A stretch of 64,000 bases of DNA, taken from the NCBI GenBank assembly GCA_016195915.1, contig JACPYS010000044.1:1-64000 (forward strand), read 5' to 3'. Shown here piece after piece: positions 8,714 to 19,218 of this stretch. The stretch is from Betaproteobacteria bacterium. GTDB lineage: Bacteria > Pseudomonadota > Gammaproteobacteria > Burkholderiales > SG8-39. Positions within the stretch are counted from its first letter, which is position 1. Each line of letters starts with the position of its first letter. The notes beneath the pieces were generated by a model, which did no database searches, was not told the DNA's origin, and saw only the letters and a list, made by a program, of their open reading frames with translations. Position numbers and translations under genes: made by a program.

Positions 8714-9511
8714 ATGCAGCTTCACTTCGAATTGCACGAGGACGGCAACGGCCCCTACTGCCTCCTGATGCATGGTTTTCTCTCCAGCCGCGCCCAATGG
8801 CGCCCCAACGTCGAGGCGCTCAAGGAAGTATGCAAGCCGGTGGTGGTTGAACTCTGGGGACACGGACGCTCTCCCACGCCGCGCGATGCCGGTTCCTACC
8901 GCGTGGAGCATTATGCCTCCATGTTCGACGACATCAGGCGCTCCCTCGGTGCGACGCAGTGGTTCGTATGCGGACAGAGTTTCGGAGCGGGGCTCACGCT
9001 TCGCTACTCGCTGCAGTATCCCGATGCCGTGCTCGCCCAGGTATTCACCAACACGATGGCCGCCCTGTCGCTGCCCGGGGAGCTCGCTCGCGCGGTGCGC
9101 ATGGAAATCCACGCCGAACAGATCGAGCGTGAGGGACTCGATGCAGTTCGAAAACTCCCGTTTCATCCGCGCTTCGCCAGGCGCTTTCCGCACGATATCC
9201 ATCGGGAAATGCTTGCCGACGCGGAACGCATCGACCCCGTGGCTGTCGCAAACGCATTGCGTCAGACCAGTCCTTTCCTGTCCGTGGCGGCGTCCTTCGG
9301 TGAGACGCGCGTGCCAACCCTGCTTGTTAATGGATCGCGTGAAACACGCTTTCAGCCCATGCGCGAGCGCGCGAAGAACCTGCTGCCGACGTTGGAGATT
9401 GTCGATCTTGAAGGCGGGCATTCGGTGAATATCGAGGCGGCGAAGGACTTCAATGCCGCCGCGGTCGGTTTTCTGCGGCGCTATCAGCCGGGGGAGCCGG
9501 GATTCTGGTGA
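8714..9511 (+). CDS. Alpha/beta hydrolase
   Basis: The ATG at 8714 (GGCGAG upstream) gives a 265-residue protein and avoids the overlap that an upstream start would create. It has the oxyanion HGF motif (residues 17-19), the nucleophile elbow GQSFGAG (about 90), and the catalytic histidine in GGHSVNIE (about 240). The fold is that of esterases, lactonases and C-C hydrolases. It ends the catabolic operon, overlapping the next gene by 4 bases (GTGA). Confidence 0.88.
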   Translation: MQLHFELHEDGNGPYCLLMHGFLSSRAQWRPNVEALKEVCKPVVVELWGHGRSPTPRDAGSYRVEHYASMFDDIRRSLGATQWFVCGQSFGAGLTLRYSLQYPDAVLAQVFTNTMAALSLPGELARAVRMEIHAEQIEREGLDAVRKLPFHPRFARRFPHDIHREMLADAERIDPVAVANALRQTSPFLSVAASFGETRVPTLLVNGSRETRFQPMRERAKNLLPTLEIVDLEGGHSVNIEAAKDFNAAAVGFLRRYQPGEPGFW

Positions 9512-11631
9512 CGGCAAGCCGGCCGAGCGTATACACTTCGTCGCCGTCTCGCGTGGCGATCAAACGGGAGTACCGGGGACAGCACCGATTGGCGAGAAGC
9601 GTGCCTGATTTTTCCGCAGAGACCTATTGCGCGCTGTTCGAAACCGCGCCCGATGCCGTTCTCGTGATCGAGGGCGATGGCCGTATCGTGCTCGCGAATT
9701 CCCAGGCCGAGCAGTTGTTCGGCATGCCGCGTGCGGAACTTCTGGGCCAGCCGATCGAAACGCTCATGCCCGATCGTTATCGGTCGATGCACCTTACGCA
9801 CCGGGATAGCTACGTCCGCTCGGCGGGATCGCGGCGCATGGGCGCGGGTCCGTCCCTCTACGCGCTGCATCGGGACGGAACCGAGTTTCCTGTTGAGATC
9901 GCGCTCGGTCCAATCAATGCCGGAGGCCGCGTGCTGTACGCCGCCTCTGTGCGCGAGGTCTCCGATCTGAAGCGCACGCGGCAAGCCGCACTGCGGGGCC
10001 GCTACAACTCGTACGTCGCGCAATTTGGCCTGCGGGCGCTGGAAGACCCGGATTTCGCGACCTTGATCGATGCGGCTTCGCCGCTGGTCGCAGAAGCGAT
10101 GCAGGCGGATGCCGTGGTCGCCTTCCGTCTCACGCCGGACCGGCGTGAGTTGAACTGCGTGTCGAGTTACGGGATCTCCGGGTCGGCAGCCGCGCGCATG
10201 CGCGCACCCAACGACCCGCGCTTTCTTCCGGGCTACCTGGTCGCGGCGCGTGTCCCGGTCATTGTCCCGGACACGCTGACCGAAAGGCGCTTCGAGATCA
10301 TCGACGTGGTGCGCGAACTCGGCCTGCGTAGCGCCCTGTGCGTGCCGCTGTTCGGGCGAGGCGAGGTGATTGGCGGGCTCACGGCGCGCAGCATCGCGCC
10401 GCGCGAATGGAACGACGACGATGTCCACTTCATGCAGGCGGTCGCGAATATCGTCGCGACCGCGATCGAGCGCGGCGCTACCGAAGAGACGCTGCTGCAC
10501 GCGCAGCGCCTCGAGGCTCTTGGTCAGCTTACCGGTGGCGTGGCGCACGACTTCAACAACCTGCTCATGGTGATCACCGGAAATCTCCAGATGCTGGAAG
10601 ATCTCGCGGCGGAGCGCCCCCCGGAACTGGCACTCGCGCGCCAGGCGATCGGCGCGGCCGAGCGCGGCGCACTGCTCACCCGCAAACTGCTGGCGTTCGC
10701 GCGCAAGCAGCCGCTGCATCCGCGTCTGGTAGACCTGAATCATCTGATGACCGAATTCCGCGACTTGACCCAGCGCACGTTGGGCGAAAACGTCTCGGTG
10801 CACGTCAAGCTCGACCCCGCCCTGCCGGCGCTGGCGGCCGACGCCGCGCAACTCGAGACCGCACTATTGAACCTCGCGCTCAACGCGCGCGACGCGATGC
10901 CGGGTGGCGGAGTACTGACGCTCGAGACCGGGCGCATCAGGGTGGGCGCGGAACAGCGGCCGTCGGGGTCGGAACTCGATCCCGGCGAATACGCGGTCGT
11001 CACCGTCAGCGATACCGGTACGGGGATGGCGCCGGACGTGCTGGCGCGCGCCATCGAGCCGTTCTTTACCACCAAGGAGGTCGGCAAGGGCAGCGGCCTG
11101 GGCTTGTCGATGGTCTATGGTTTCGCCCGCCAATCGGGGGGTACAGCGCAGCTCAGCAGCGCGCCCGGCCGCGGCACGACGGTGAGGCTCTGTCTGCCTC
11201 TGCCCGCGGATCCTCAACGTATCGAAGCGCCTTCCAATCAGGCAGCGACGCCGATCGGCAGCGAAGTCGTGCTGGTGGTCGAGGACGACGCGCCGGTGCG
11301 CGACATCGCGGTCGCGTTTCTGGATCGGCTGGGCTACCGCGTGCACCAGGCGGCGGACGCCGAGGCAGCGCTGCAACTACTGCGCCGCGAACCCGAAGTC
11401 GAACTGCTGTTTACCGACGTCATGCTCCCGGGGCTCGATGGCATCGCTCTGGCGCAGCAAGCGCGCGCCCTCCGGCCGGGCATCGCCGTGCTCTATACCT
11501 CCGGCTACGCCTCGGGCGGTGCGATCGACCGCCTCCCCGGGGATGAGCGCCGCGCGGTTCTCGCGAAACCTTACCGGCGCGAGGAACTGGCATTCATGGT
11601 GCGCAAAGCGCTCGCACGGCGCACGAACTAA
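9508..11631 (+). CDS. Hybrid sensor histidine kinase: PAS, GAF, HisKA, HATPase, REC
   Basis: The 707-residue protein starts at a GTG overlapping the previous stop; a later GTG at 9601 is possible because the PAS domain begins just after it. Domains: PAS (about 35-150, FETAPDAVLVIEGDG), GAF (about 170-330), HisKA with His-347 in GGVAHDFNN, HATPase_c with the N box, DTGTGMA and GSGLGLS, and a C-terminal receiver with Asp-637 in LLFTDVMLPG. No membrane helix is present, so it is cytoplasmic. There is no separate output domain in the gene. Its overlap with the catabolic operon suggests co-expression. Confidence 0.9.
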   Translation: MTASRPSVYTSSPSRVAIKREYRGQHRLARSVPDFSAETYCALFETAPDAVLVIEGDGRIVLANSQAEQLFGMPRAELLGQPIETLMPDRYRSMHLTHRDSYVRSAGSRRMGAGPSLYALHRDGTEFPVEIALGPINAGGRVLYAASVREVSDLKRTRQAALRGRYNSYVAQFGLRALEDPDFATLIDAASPLVAEAMQADAVVAFRLTPDRRELNCVSSYGISGSAAARMRAPNDPRFLPGYLVAARVPVIVPDTLTERRFEIIDVVRELGLRSALCVPLFGRGEVIGGLTARSIAPREWNDDDVHFMQAVANIVATAIERGATEETLLHAQRLEALGQLTGGVAHDFNNLLMVITGNLQMLEDLAAERPPELALARQAIGAAERGALLTRKLLAFARKQPLHPRLVDLNHLMTEFRDLTQRTLGENVSVHVKLDPALPALAADAAQLETALLNLALNARDAMPGGGVLTLETGRIRVGAEQRPSGSELDPGEYAVVTVSDTGTGMAPDVLARAIEPFFTTKEVGKGSGLGLSMVYGFARQSGGTAQLSSAPGRGTTVRLCLPLPADPQRIEAPSNQAATPIGSEVVLVVEDDAPVRDIAVAFLDRLGYRVHQAADAEAALQLLRREPEVELLFTDVMLPGLDGIALAQQARALRPGIAVLYTSGYASGGAIDRLPGDERRAVLAKPYRREELAFMVRKALARRTN

Positions 11632-11638
11632 GCGACGA

Positions 11639-12925
11639 TCAGTCGAGGTCGTGAATTCTGGCAACGCCGCCGCGACCGCCGACCCACATGCCTTTCGACA
11701 TGCTGGCCACGGCGAAGACCGCGTTGGTGAACAGCCCGTCCTGTGTGGTCATGACGTTGAACTTGCCGTCTTTGAGCCGCGCCAGGCCCTTGTCGGTTCC
11801 GACCCAGAGTCGATTCCTCGCATCCTCGTGCAGCGAGAACACGTGATTGCCGGGCAGTCCGTCGGCTACGGTGTAGTACCTCCAGCCGCTGCCGTCATAG
11901 CGCGCCAGTCCGCTCCCCAAGGTGCCGGCCCAGACGACGCCCGCGCCGTCGACCGTCACCGACACCGTGAAGTTCGGATTGCCGGTGGCTCCCGCCTGTT
12001 CCGGATGCAGCCCGGCCTTTTGCTTGCCGTGCGGCGAGGCGAAAACCGCCGCATCGGCCTTGACCGCGCTGGGGTTCGGTTCCGCGTCAGATGCCGGACC
12101 GGGGCCGCCGCCATGATTCCAGTGGTTCCACTCCCCTCGCTGAAATCGCGCAACGCCTCTCTCGGTCGCCAGCCAGATGTCGCCGTTCGTGCCTTCGGCC
12201 AAGCCATAGACGCGATTGCTGGGCAATCCGTTGTTGGTCGCTTCCGCCGTATACAGATCCCATTGCGCGCGTTCGCGCAGCGCGCCGCCGCGCACTCGGT
12301 TGACCCCGGACCCGGTGGCAATCCAGACGTCGCCATTCGAAGCGACCAGAGCGTCGGAAACGAACTCGTCACCGAGTCCATCGGAAGTACCAAACGTTTC
12401 CCACTTGTCGCCGGCGGAATCGAGGATCGACAGACCGCCGCCGTAGGTTCCCACCGCAATGCGGCCTAGCAGCTTTCCGATGTAAACGACGGCGTCGGCG
12501 CGCAGCCCACTGCGCATATCGTAGAGACGGTACTCGTCGCTCACCGCGCTGTAGCGGATGACACCGCCTGAGGTGCCCACCCAGACGCGCTCGCCGTCAA
12601 TCAAAATGCGCTTGACATTGCGGTTGCCGACACGGAAGTGCGTGAACTTCGGATTTGGCGCCGCGCTTGCTCCAGCCTTGCCTTCGGTGGGCGGTGCTGC
12701 GATCGCTCTCGCGGCCACCGCCTGGGCGCCGGGCGACGCCGCGACCACGGCATTGTCCGGTGGTGCCGTTTGCGCCGCAGTTGCGCGCGGCTGGGCCGGT
12801 ATCGCAGTCGAGGCACGCACGGTGCCCGCCACCGGTTGCGGCTTGTCGTTCATCGTCGCCACACCGGCGACCAACCCGCCAAGCGCGACCAAACCCAGCG
12901 CCGCAATTCTGTAGTCGATCGCCAT
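11639..12925 (-). CDS. Exported two-component-regulator-type propeller protein
   Basis: The start at 12925 gives 428 residues with an N-terminal membrane anchor or uncleaved signal (IAALGLVALGGLVAG), an Ala/Pro-rich linker (about 30-95) and a C-terminal beta-propeller. The repeats have the Reg_prop pattern, for example VWVGTSGGVIRY, WETFGTSDGLGDEFV, IWLATERGVARF, VWAGTLGSGLARY and LWVGTDKGLARL. Propellers of this kind form the periplasmic sensor of hybrid kinases, but here there is no kinase part. It is the last gene of the regulatory operon, 40 bases after the cytochrome c gene. Confidence 0.8.
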   Translation of the reverse strand: MAIDYRIAALGLVALGGLVAGVATMNDKPQPVAGTVRASTAIPAQPRATAAQTAPPDNAVVAASPGAQAVAARAIAAPPTEGKAGASAAPNPKFTHFRVGNRNVKRILIDGERVWVGTSGGVIRYSAVSDEYRLYDMRSGLRADAVVYIGKLLGRIAVGTYGGGLSILDSAGDKWETFGTSDGLGDEFVSDALVASNGDVWIATGSGVNRVRGGALRERAQWDLYTAEATNNGLPSNRVYGLAEGTNGDIWLATERGVARFQRGEWNHWNHGGGPGPASDAEPNPSAVKADAAVFASPHGKQKAGLHPEQAGATGNPNFTVSVTVDGAGVVWAGTLGSGLARYDGSGWRYYTVADGLPGNHVFSLHEDARNRLWVGTDKGLARLKDGKFNVMTTQDGLFTNAVFAVASMSKGMWVGGRGGVARIHDLD

Positions 12926-12965
12926 GAGCGTTTTGTCCTCTAGCCCGGTCGGTTTCCGTGCGCAC

Positions 12966-13280
12966 TCACCGCTGCAACGTACGGCTGTAGGCAATCACGT
13001 TAAAAAGGTCCGCGTCGCTGATCATCCCTTGGAAGCCGGGCTTCGCGCCCCGCCCGGCGCGCAGGATCTGCACCAGCGCCTGGTCCGTGCGCAGCGGGGC
13101 TTCGCGTCGCGATAGATTCGGCGCCCCCGGCCACGTGCTGTTGCCCGACGCGCCGTGACAACTGGCGCAATACTGCCGATAGACGTCGGCGCCGCGTACG
13201 ATGTCCGCGCCCGATGCCGGACCGGTGCTCGACAGCAACGCGACGCAAGACGCGATCCCCAGGAACTGCGCGGCACTCAT
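12966..13280 (-). CDS. Small periplasmic c-type cytochrome, one heme
   Basis: The 104-residue protein has a signal peptide (about 23 residues, ending near ASGA), the heme site CASCH at about 38-42 and a downstream methionine in GFQGMISD as likely sixth ligand. The C-terminal VIAYSRTLQR helix completes a class I cytochrome c fold. The ATG at 13280 overlaps the stop of the upstream Sel1 gene (4-base ATGA), so the two are translationally coupled. It probably passes single electrons in the periplasm, perhaps to the sensor proteins of the same operon. Confidence 0.88.
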   Translation of the reverse strand: MSAAQFLGIASCVALLSSTGPASGADIVRGADVYRQYCASCHGASGNSTWPGAPNLSRREAPLRTDQALVQILRAGRGAKPGFQGMISDADLFNVIAYSRTLQR

Positions 13281-13981
13281 CGATTCTTCCTTCCCTTGTC
13301 CGGGGTTCCCTTCTTCTTGAGCGCCTGGGCCCTGGCGACGTAGTGCTCGGCCTGCATTGCATCTGGCGAAATTCCGAATCCGCCTGCGCGGTAGGCCTGC
13401 GCCAGCGCTTCGAGCGCGGGCAGATAGTCCAGCGCAGCCGCCTTGCGCAGCCAGTCCGCGGCAACGCTCTTGTCCGGACTGACCGGGATCTCGCCCTGCT
13501 CGGCGCGGATATAGGCGTTGGCAAGTGCGATGGTCGCCGGGGCGTATTTCTTTTCCGCCGCACGCAAGAACCAGAAATAGGCCTGGCTCAGGTCCTTCTT
13601 CACACCCTCGCCGGAAAAGTACATGCCGCCCACGCTGTACTCGCCGGCGGCATCGCCCTGTTCCGCCGCGCGCCGGTACCAGGCGAGTGCCTCTGCGTCG
13701 AACTCTGCCTGATCGAGAATATCTCCCAGCAGGACCTGCGACGGCGCGTGACCGGCGTCTGCGGCGCGGCGCAGCGCGGCCATGGCCGTAACGACGTCGC
13801 CGCCGCGGAACGCCTGCTCGCCGCGCCTGTAGTCGTCCTCGGGCGCGCTCCAGGCAACACCTGCGATCCCGACCGCCAGGCACAGCGCGGCAGTTCGACC
13901 CAGCCGCGAAAAGCAGTTTCGGGAATACGGTTTGCAAATCTGAGAAAACTCTTTGCTCGGACCCCGTGCGCTGCGACGCAT
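13277..13981 (-). CDS. Exported Sel1-repeat protein
   Basis: The 234-residue protein has a signal sequence ending near GVAWSA (about residue 45) and four or more Sel1-type repeats, for example AALRRAADAGHAPSQVLLGD, ALAWYRRAAEQGDAAG with GMYFSGEGVKKD, and AADWLRKAAALDYLPA. Sel1 repeats form helical scaffolds for protein-protein contacts. It is coupled to the downstream cytochrome by ATGA overlap and lies 21 bases after the NtrC-type gene. Two other Sel1 proteins occur nearby (18667 and 37158). Confidence 0.85.
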   Translation of the reverse strand: MRRSARGPSKEFSQICKPYSRNCFSRLGRTAALCLAVGIAGVAWSAPEDDYRRGEQAFRGGDVVTAMAALRRAADAGHAPSQVLLGDILDQAEFDAEALAWYRRAAEQGDAAGEYSVGGMYFSGEGVKKDLSQAYFWFLRAAEKKYAPATIALANAYIRAEQGEIPVSPDKSVAADWLRKAAALDYLPALEALAQAYRAGGFGISPDAMQAEHYVARAQALKKKGTPDKGRKNR

Positions 13982-14002
13982 GCTGGCGTCTCCTTTGTTT
14001 CG

Positions 14003-15415
<1,413 letters not shown>

Positions 15416-15419
15416 GGGG

Positions 15420-16847
15420 TCACGCGCTCCGTTTTGTGTAGTACGCAGGAAGCACGACTTCGCAGACGCCTCCATCCAACGCCGGCGCCGTGAGCTCCCC
15501 GACCATGCTCTCGACCAGCCGGCGCGTGTGTTCGAGCCGCGCGCCATCGGGTGGTACGGACTCTCCCCGCACCCGCAGGACCAGGTCGCGTCCGCGAACC
15601 GCTGCGTCCATCGCGATCTGCGCCGGTCCCAGCGCTGCGTCCTCGTCGATGCCGAACAGCAGCAGGTTCATCAACACCTCGCGAAGATGACCCGGCACGA
15701 CGACCAGCACCGGCAGGTTCTGCCCCAGACGCAACTCCATCCGCGTCGATCGAAACCGTGGATCGAACCGCATGAAATCGCACACGGCGCGCGCCATGCC
15801 GGCGACGTCCACCGGTTCGGCGTCCTCGCTGCCTTGCGCCGCAAAATCTGCGATTTGCCGCGTCATGGCGGCAATGCGCCTCGTCTGCTCGAGAATCACG
15901 TCCGGCTGGCACGCGCGGCATTCACCCGAAGACTGGCGGCTGTCGATGCTTTCAGCCAGCGCTGATATCGTCGCGAGCGGATTGCCGATTTCGTGCGCCA
16001 GGTTGCTCGCCATGGCGCCCAGCGCCACCATTTTCTCGCGATGCGCGCGCTCTTCGCGCGCGACGGCGATCTCCCGCTCGCGCCCGGCGAGATCATGCGC
16101 CATCCGGTTCACCGCGCGTGTCAGAGCGCCCACTTCGTCGCGCCGCGTGACCTCGAACGGTTCACCCCGATACCCTGAAACGATTTCCTTGGCACGCCGC
16201 TCGAGCAGGCCCAGGTCCTCCGCCAGGCGCGCAAAGAACATTGCCGTAACGCCCCCGAAGATCACCAATCCCGCCAGGCCAAGCGCCAGCGCAATGATCG
16301 TGATGCGGTCGGAGTGCTCGCGATAGCTTTTCGCCATTGCACGCGAGTGTTCGACGGCCCGGGCGCCCTCGCGATCGATCTCCCGTGCCAGCGTCACCAG
16401 CGATTCCCGCAGTTCGATCAGGTTGGCCGGGCCCGGCTGCGCGGCCAGCGCAGCCAGGCGCTGTTGCGTCACCGCGTGCAGCGCGAGCACGCCCGGGTAC
16501 TTGACGCGCAAGTCGCGTAACGACTGCTCGACCACCTCCAGCGCGTAAGGCGTGGTTTCGCGCGCCGCCACTGCCGGATCGCCGCCCAAAGGCAGCTGCC
16601 GCAGCACGAGCAAGGCATTCGAAATGGCGAGACCCGAGCGCCTGAATGCTTCCTCCACCGCAGACATCTCATCCATCGCGCTCAGGCGGTCGAACATCAG
16701 TTGGCGTTCGCCCAGGATATACGCCGCAGTCAGTCCGCCGTACAGCACCAGCAGAAGGCAGGCTATGATTCCCTTGAGCATCAAGGAAACCGCGACTCCG
16801 GCAGGAGCCGGCGGGCGTTCTTGAACAGGTGGCGCCGGTTCCTGCAA
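15420..16847 (-). CDS. Membrane sensor histidine kinase with degenerate ATPase domain
   Basis: The 475-residue protein has a membrane helix at about 23-45, a periplasmic helical domain (about 50-180), a second helix (about 186-208), a HAMP domain and a HisKA H-box NLAHEIGNPLATIS. The region that should be HATPase_c is decayed: the N box reads NLLLFGIDEDA with the Mg-binding asparagine replaced by phenylalanine, and no DxGxG or GxGLGL motif follows. It therefore probably cannot phosphorylate itself. It lies 4 bases upstream of the NtrC-type gene, with an intact kinase two genes further upstream. CRAC at about residue 310 is an unusual cysteine pair. Confidence 0.85.
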   Translation of the reverse strand: MQEPAPPVQERPPAPAGVAVSLMLKGIIACLLLVLYGGLTAAYILGERQLMFDRLSAMDEMSAVEEAFRRSGLAISNALLVLRQLPLGGDPAVAARETTPYALEVVEQSLRDLRVKYPGVLALHAVTQQRLAALAAQPGPANLIELRESLVTLAREIDREGARAVEHSRAMAKSYREHSDRITIIALALGLAGLVIFGGVTAMFFARLAEDLGLLERRAKEIVSGYRGEPFEVTRRDEVGALTRAVNRMAHDLAGREREIAVAREERAHREKMVALGAMASNLAHEIGNPLATISALAESIDSRQSSGECRACQPDVILEQTRRIAAMTRQIADFAAQGSEDAEPVDVAGMARAVCDFMRFDPRFRSTRMELRLGQNLPVLVVVPGHLREVLMNLLLFGIDEDAALGPAQIAMDAAVRGRDLVLRVRGESVPPDGARLEHTRRLVESMVGELTAPALDGGVCEVVLPAYYTKRSA

Positions 16848-16853
16848 CTCGGG

Positions 16854-17468
16854 CTACAACGGACGCTTGACGGTCACGGCGCCACGTACCTGCCCCAACG
16901 AGTAACCGATGGCCTTGTCGAACGGATAGTCGAGTGCGAGCCTCTCCCTCACCGTGGCCGAGAGACCTTCTGCGGGACCGTGGCAATTCAGGCACAGCTT
17001 CTCCACCACCAGAGGCTTGATGTAACGGAAGTACGTGCCGCCCGGCTCCTTCACCACCTCGCCGAACTCCATCGCCTCGGCTTTCTCGCCGCGCTGCACG
17101 CGCTGATCGAATTCGACCAGTACCCGGTGCTCCCAAGCATCCGGCTGCCCCAGCGCAGGATTGCGCGTGCGCAGGCTCACGCGGCTCACGCGCCAGCCCG
17201 TCATGCGCGACAGCGACGAGGCGACTTCCGGCCCGCTGAACTTGCACACGATGATCGAGCGCAGCGGACCGGTCGCCTCCATCTCGCGCCGCAACTCCCC
17301 GCCGAGCTGCTGCACGAACTGGGCCGCGACCTTGCGACCGTCGTCGTAAAACCGGCGCAATTCGTCGGCAGACTGCGCGCCCGCGCCCGCAACGACACCG
17401 GCAAGTACCGCGAATAACGCGAGCCTGGCGGTCATCTTATAATTCCGAGGCAAGGTGTACGAGTTCAT
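16854..17468 (-). CDS. Periplasmic Tll0287-like (DUF3365) heme-c sensor protein
   Basis: The ATG at 17468 overlaps the upstream kinase stop (TAATG) and gives 204 residues; a second ATG at 17435 would leave a cleaner signal peptide. After the signal (ending near GAGAQS) comes a DUF3365 domain with one heme site CLNCHG at about 158 and the family tail (AIGYSLGQVRGAVTV). Tll0287-like proteins are PAS-like heme-c folds that also occur as sensor modules of kinases and cyclases; the diguanylate cyclase at 42199 carries the same module. Its position between two histidine kinases suggests it supplies the redox or ligand signal. Confidence 0.85.
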   Translation of the reverse strand: MNSYTLPRNYKMTARLALFAVLAGVVAGAGAQSADELRRFYDDGRKVAAQFVQQLGGELRREMEATGPLRSIIVCKFSGPEVASSLSRMTGWRVSRVSLRTRNPALGQPDAWEHRVLVEFDQRVQRGEKAEAMEFGEVVKEPGGTYFRYIKPLVVEKLCLNCHGPAEGLSATVRERLALDYPFDKAIGYSLGQVRGAVTVKRPL

Positions 17469-18634
17469 TATAGCGCCACCGTATCGGTCGGCACGATCGC
17501 GGGGAAACGGCAGAGCACACTGGTCCCTCTGCCGCTGTGTGACGCGAGCGTGATTTCGCCGCCGTAGCGCTGGACAATCCGCCGGCACGCGTCGAGCCCG
17601 AGGCCGTTGCCCTTGCCTGCAGGCTTGGTCGTAAACAGCGGCTCGAACGCGCGCGCCAGAGTGCGCTCGTCCATGCCGCGGCCATTGTCCTGCACCCGTA
17701 CCTCGGCCCAGGCTCCTTTGCGCCGGGTCGCGACTTCGATGCGCGGCGAGTGCTGATCCGCGCCCTCCAGAGCTTCCGCAGCGTTCATCAGCAAGTGCAG
17801 CAACAACTGCACGATATCGTCCTCCGCCGCGTACACCAGGGGCAGCACCGGATCGAAATCGGCGGCGAGTTCGATAGGCTTGAAGCGATGATCGAAACGA
17901 AGCAGCGCGCTCACGCTCTCGAGCACCGGGTTGAGCGCGACCGGGGCCTGCTCCTTCGAACGAATGCCCGCGGTGAGCGCCAGCCGTCGTGTAATCTCCG
18001 CCACGCGCTCGGCGAGGCCGCGCAGCATTTCGGCGTCGATCTCGACCCGCCTGCCTTGGCGCGCGGCGGCCAGCAGTTCGTTGGCGATCGCAGCGATGCC
18101 GGCCACCGGGTTGCCGATCTCATGCGCGACGCCGGCGGCGATTCCACCGAGAAGCGTGATTCGCTCGCTGTGAAACTGCTCCAGACGCGCGGTCGAAATC
18201 TCGCGCTCGCGTGCATCGAGGTCGGACGCCATCTTGTTGACCGCCTGCGCCAGTGCGCCGACTTCATCGTCGCGCTCGATGTCCAGCGATGCGCCGCGGT
18301 AGCCGTTGGCAACTTCCAGCGCACGCGTCTGCAAGCGTGCGAGATCCGACGCGAGCCGACTGAGAAAAAGTGTCAGAAAGGCGCCGAAAATCATCAGGCC
18401 CAGCAGCCCCACGGCCAGCGCTACCCAGATCAGCGGCTCGAGGCTTCCCACCATTTCCTGGCGCTGCTCCAGCAACTGCGTTGCCTGTACGATCAGCAAT
18501 GCGGCGGCACCCACCACGTACAGGGATACGAGCGAGAACAGCAGCACTCCTTTGGCGCGAAGCGTGAAACGCCGGCCGCCGGCCAGGGACATGCGGCTGG
18601 GGCCAGTGTCAGGCACGTCACTTGCAAAGTTCAT
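17468..18634 (-). CDS. Membrane sensor histidine kinase (intact)
   Basis: The ATG at 18634 gives 388 residues; upstream in-frame starts would run into the divergent promoter. Two helices (about 27-52 and 65-92) enclose only a short periplasmic loop. HAMP follows, then HisKA with GVAHEIGNPVAG and a complete HATPase_c with LMNAAEAL, DNGRGM and GNGLGL. With almost no sensor domain of its own, it probably reads signals from a partner, such as the heme protein encoded next (1-base overlap). It most resembles NtrB/ZraS-type partners of NtrC regulators, and the regulator at 14003 is the natural target. Confidence 0.9.
   Translation of the reverse strand: MNFASDVPDTGPSRMSLAGGRRFTLRAKGVLLFSLVSLYVVGAAALLIVQATQLLEQRQEMVGSLEPLIWVALAVGLLGLMIFGAFLTLFLSRLASDLARLQTRALEVANGYRGASLDIERDDEVGALAQAVNKMASDLDAREREISTARLEQFHSERITLLGGIAAGVAHEIGNPVAGIAAIANELLAAARQGRRVEIDAEMLRGLAERVAEITRRLALTAGIRSKEQAPVALNPVLESVSALLRFDHRFKPIELAADFDPVLPLVYAAEDDIVQLLLHLLMNAAEALEGADQHSPRIEVATRRKGAWAEVRVQDNGRGMDERTLARAFEPLFTTKPAGKGNGLGLDACRRIVQRYGGEITLASHSGRGTSVLCRFPAIVPTDTVAL
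18611..18626 (+). promoter_or_regulatory. Sigma-54 (-24/-12) promoter for the Sel1 gene at 18667
   Basis: AGGCACGTCACTTGCA matches TGGCACG-N4-TTGCW at all but the first base and has the exact GG-N10-GC spacing (GG 18612-18613, GC 18624-18625). Predicted transcription start is near 18637, about 30 bases before the ATG. It lies inside the first codons of the divergent kinase gene. Confidence 0.75.
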
Positions 18635-18666
18635 GGCGTGCGCGAAAAAGCCGACAAGGAGCCAGC

Positions 18667-19218
18667 ATGAGAACATCGAAATGGCTGGGCGCAGCCGTGC
18701 TCGCGGGCGCAGTGCTGGCCTCGGGCGCGGACGCTCAGACAATACCGGATCCCTTGACCGACGCGCGTGCGGCGCAGGCCCGCCGCGACTTCCTGCTCGC
18801 CTTCAAGCTGTTGCTGCCGCTGGCGCGGGACGGCAATGCCGAGGCGCAACTTCGGCTTGGCCTCATGTATCACCATGGGCAGGGCGTGCGCGAAGATGAC
18901 GCCGAGGCGTTTCGCTGGTTCCGGCTCGGCGCGCTGAGCGGCAACGTGGAAGCCCAGTTCCATCTCGCCAACCTGTATGCGCTCGGATTCGGCGTCCCGC
19001 CGGCGGAAAGCGAGCCCGATCGGGCGGCGGCGCGCTGGTATTTCGAGGCCGCCAGTCAGGGTCACGCGGAGGCTCAACACAACCTGGGAATTCTGTTTCT
19101 TTCCGGCAAAGGCGTGGTGCAGAGCACCAGCGAGGCGCTCAACTGGTTCCGTCGCGCCGCCAACAGCGGTCATCGTGAGGCGCAGCGATTCATCGACGCG
19201 CATCCCACCCCCCGTTAG
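18667..19218 (+). CDS. Exported Sel1-repeat protein
   Basis: ATG 18667 follows an AAGGAG site. The 183-residue product has a signal peptide ending near GADAQ (about residue 23) and three Sel1 repeats, recognisable from AEAQLRLGLMYHHGQG, AFRWFRLGALSGNVEAQF and NLGILFLSGKG. It is transcribed away from the kinase operon and has its own sigma-54 promoter. Its 3' end overlaps the convergent CcsA-like gene by 4 bases. The role is unknown; it probably acts as a periplasmic scaffold in the cytochrome system. Confidence 0.85.
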   Translation: MRTSKWLGAAVLAGAVLASGADAQTIPDPLTDARAAQARRDFLLAFKLLLPLARDGNAEAQLRLGLMYHHGQGVREDDAEAFRWFRLGALSGNVEAQFHLANLYALGFGVPPAESEPDRAAARWYFEAASQGHAEAQHNLGILFLSGKGVVQSTSEALNWFRRAANSGHREAQRFIDAHPTPR

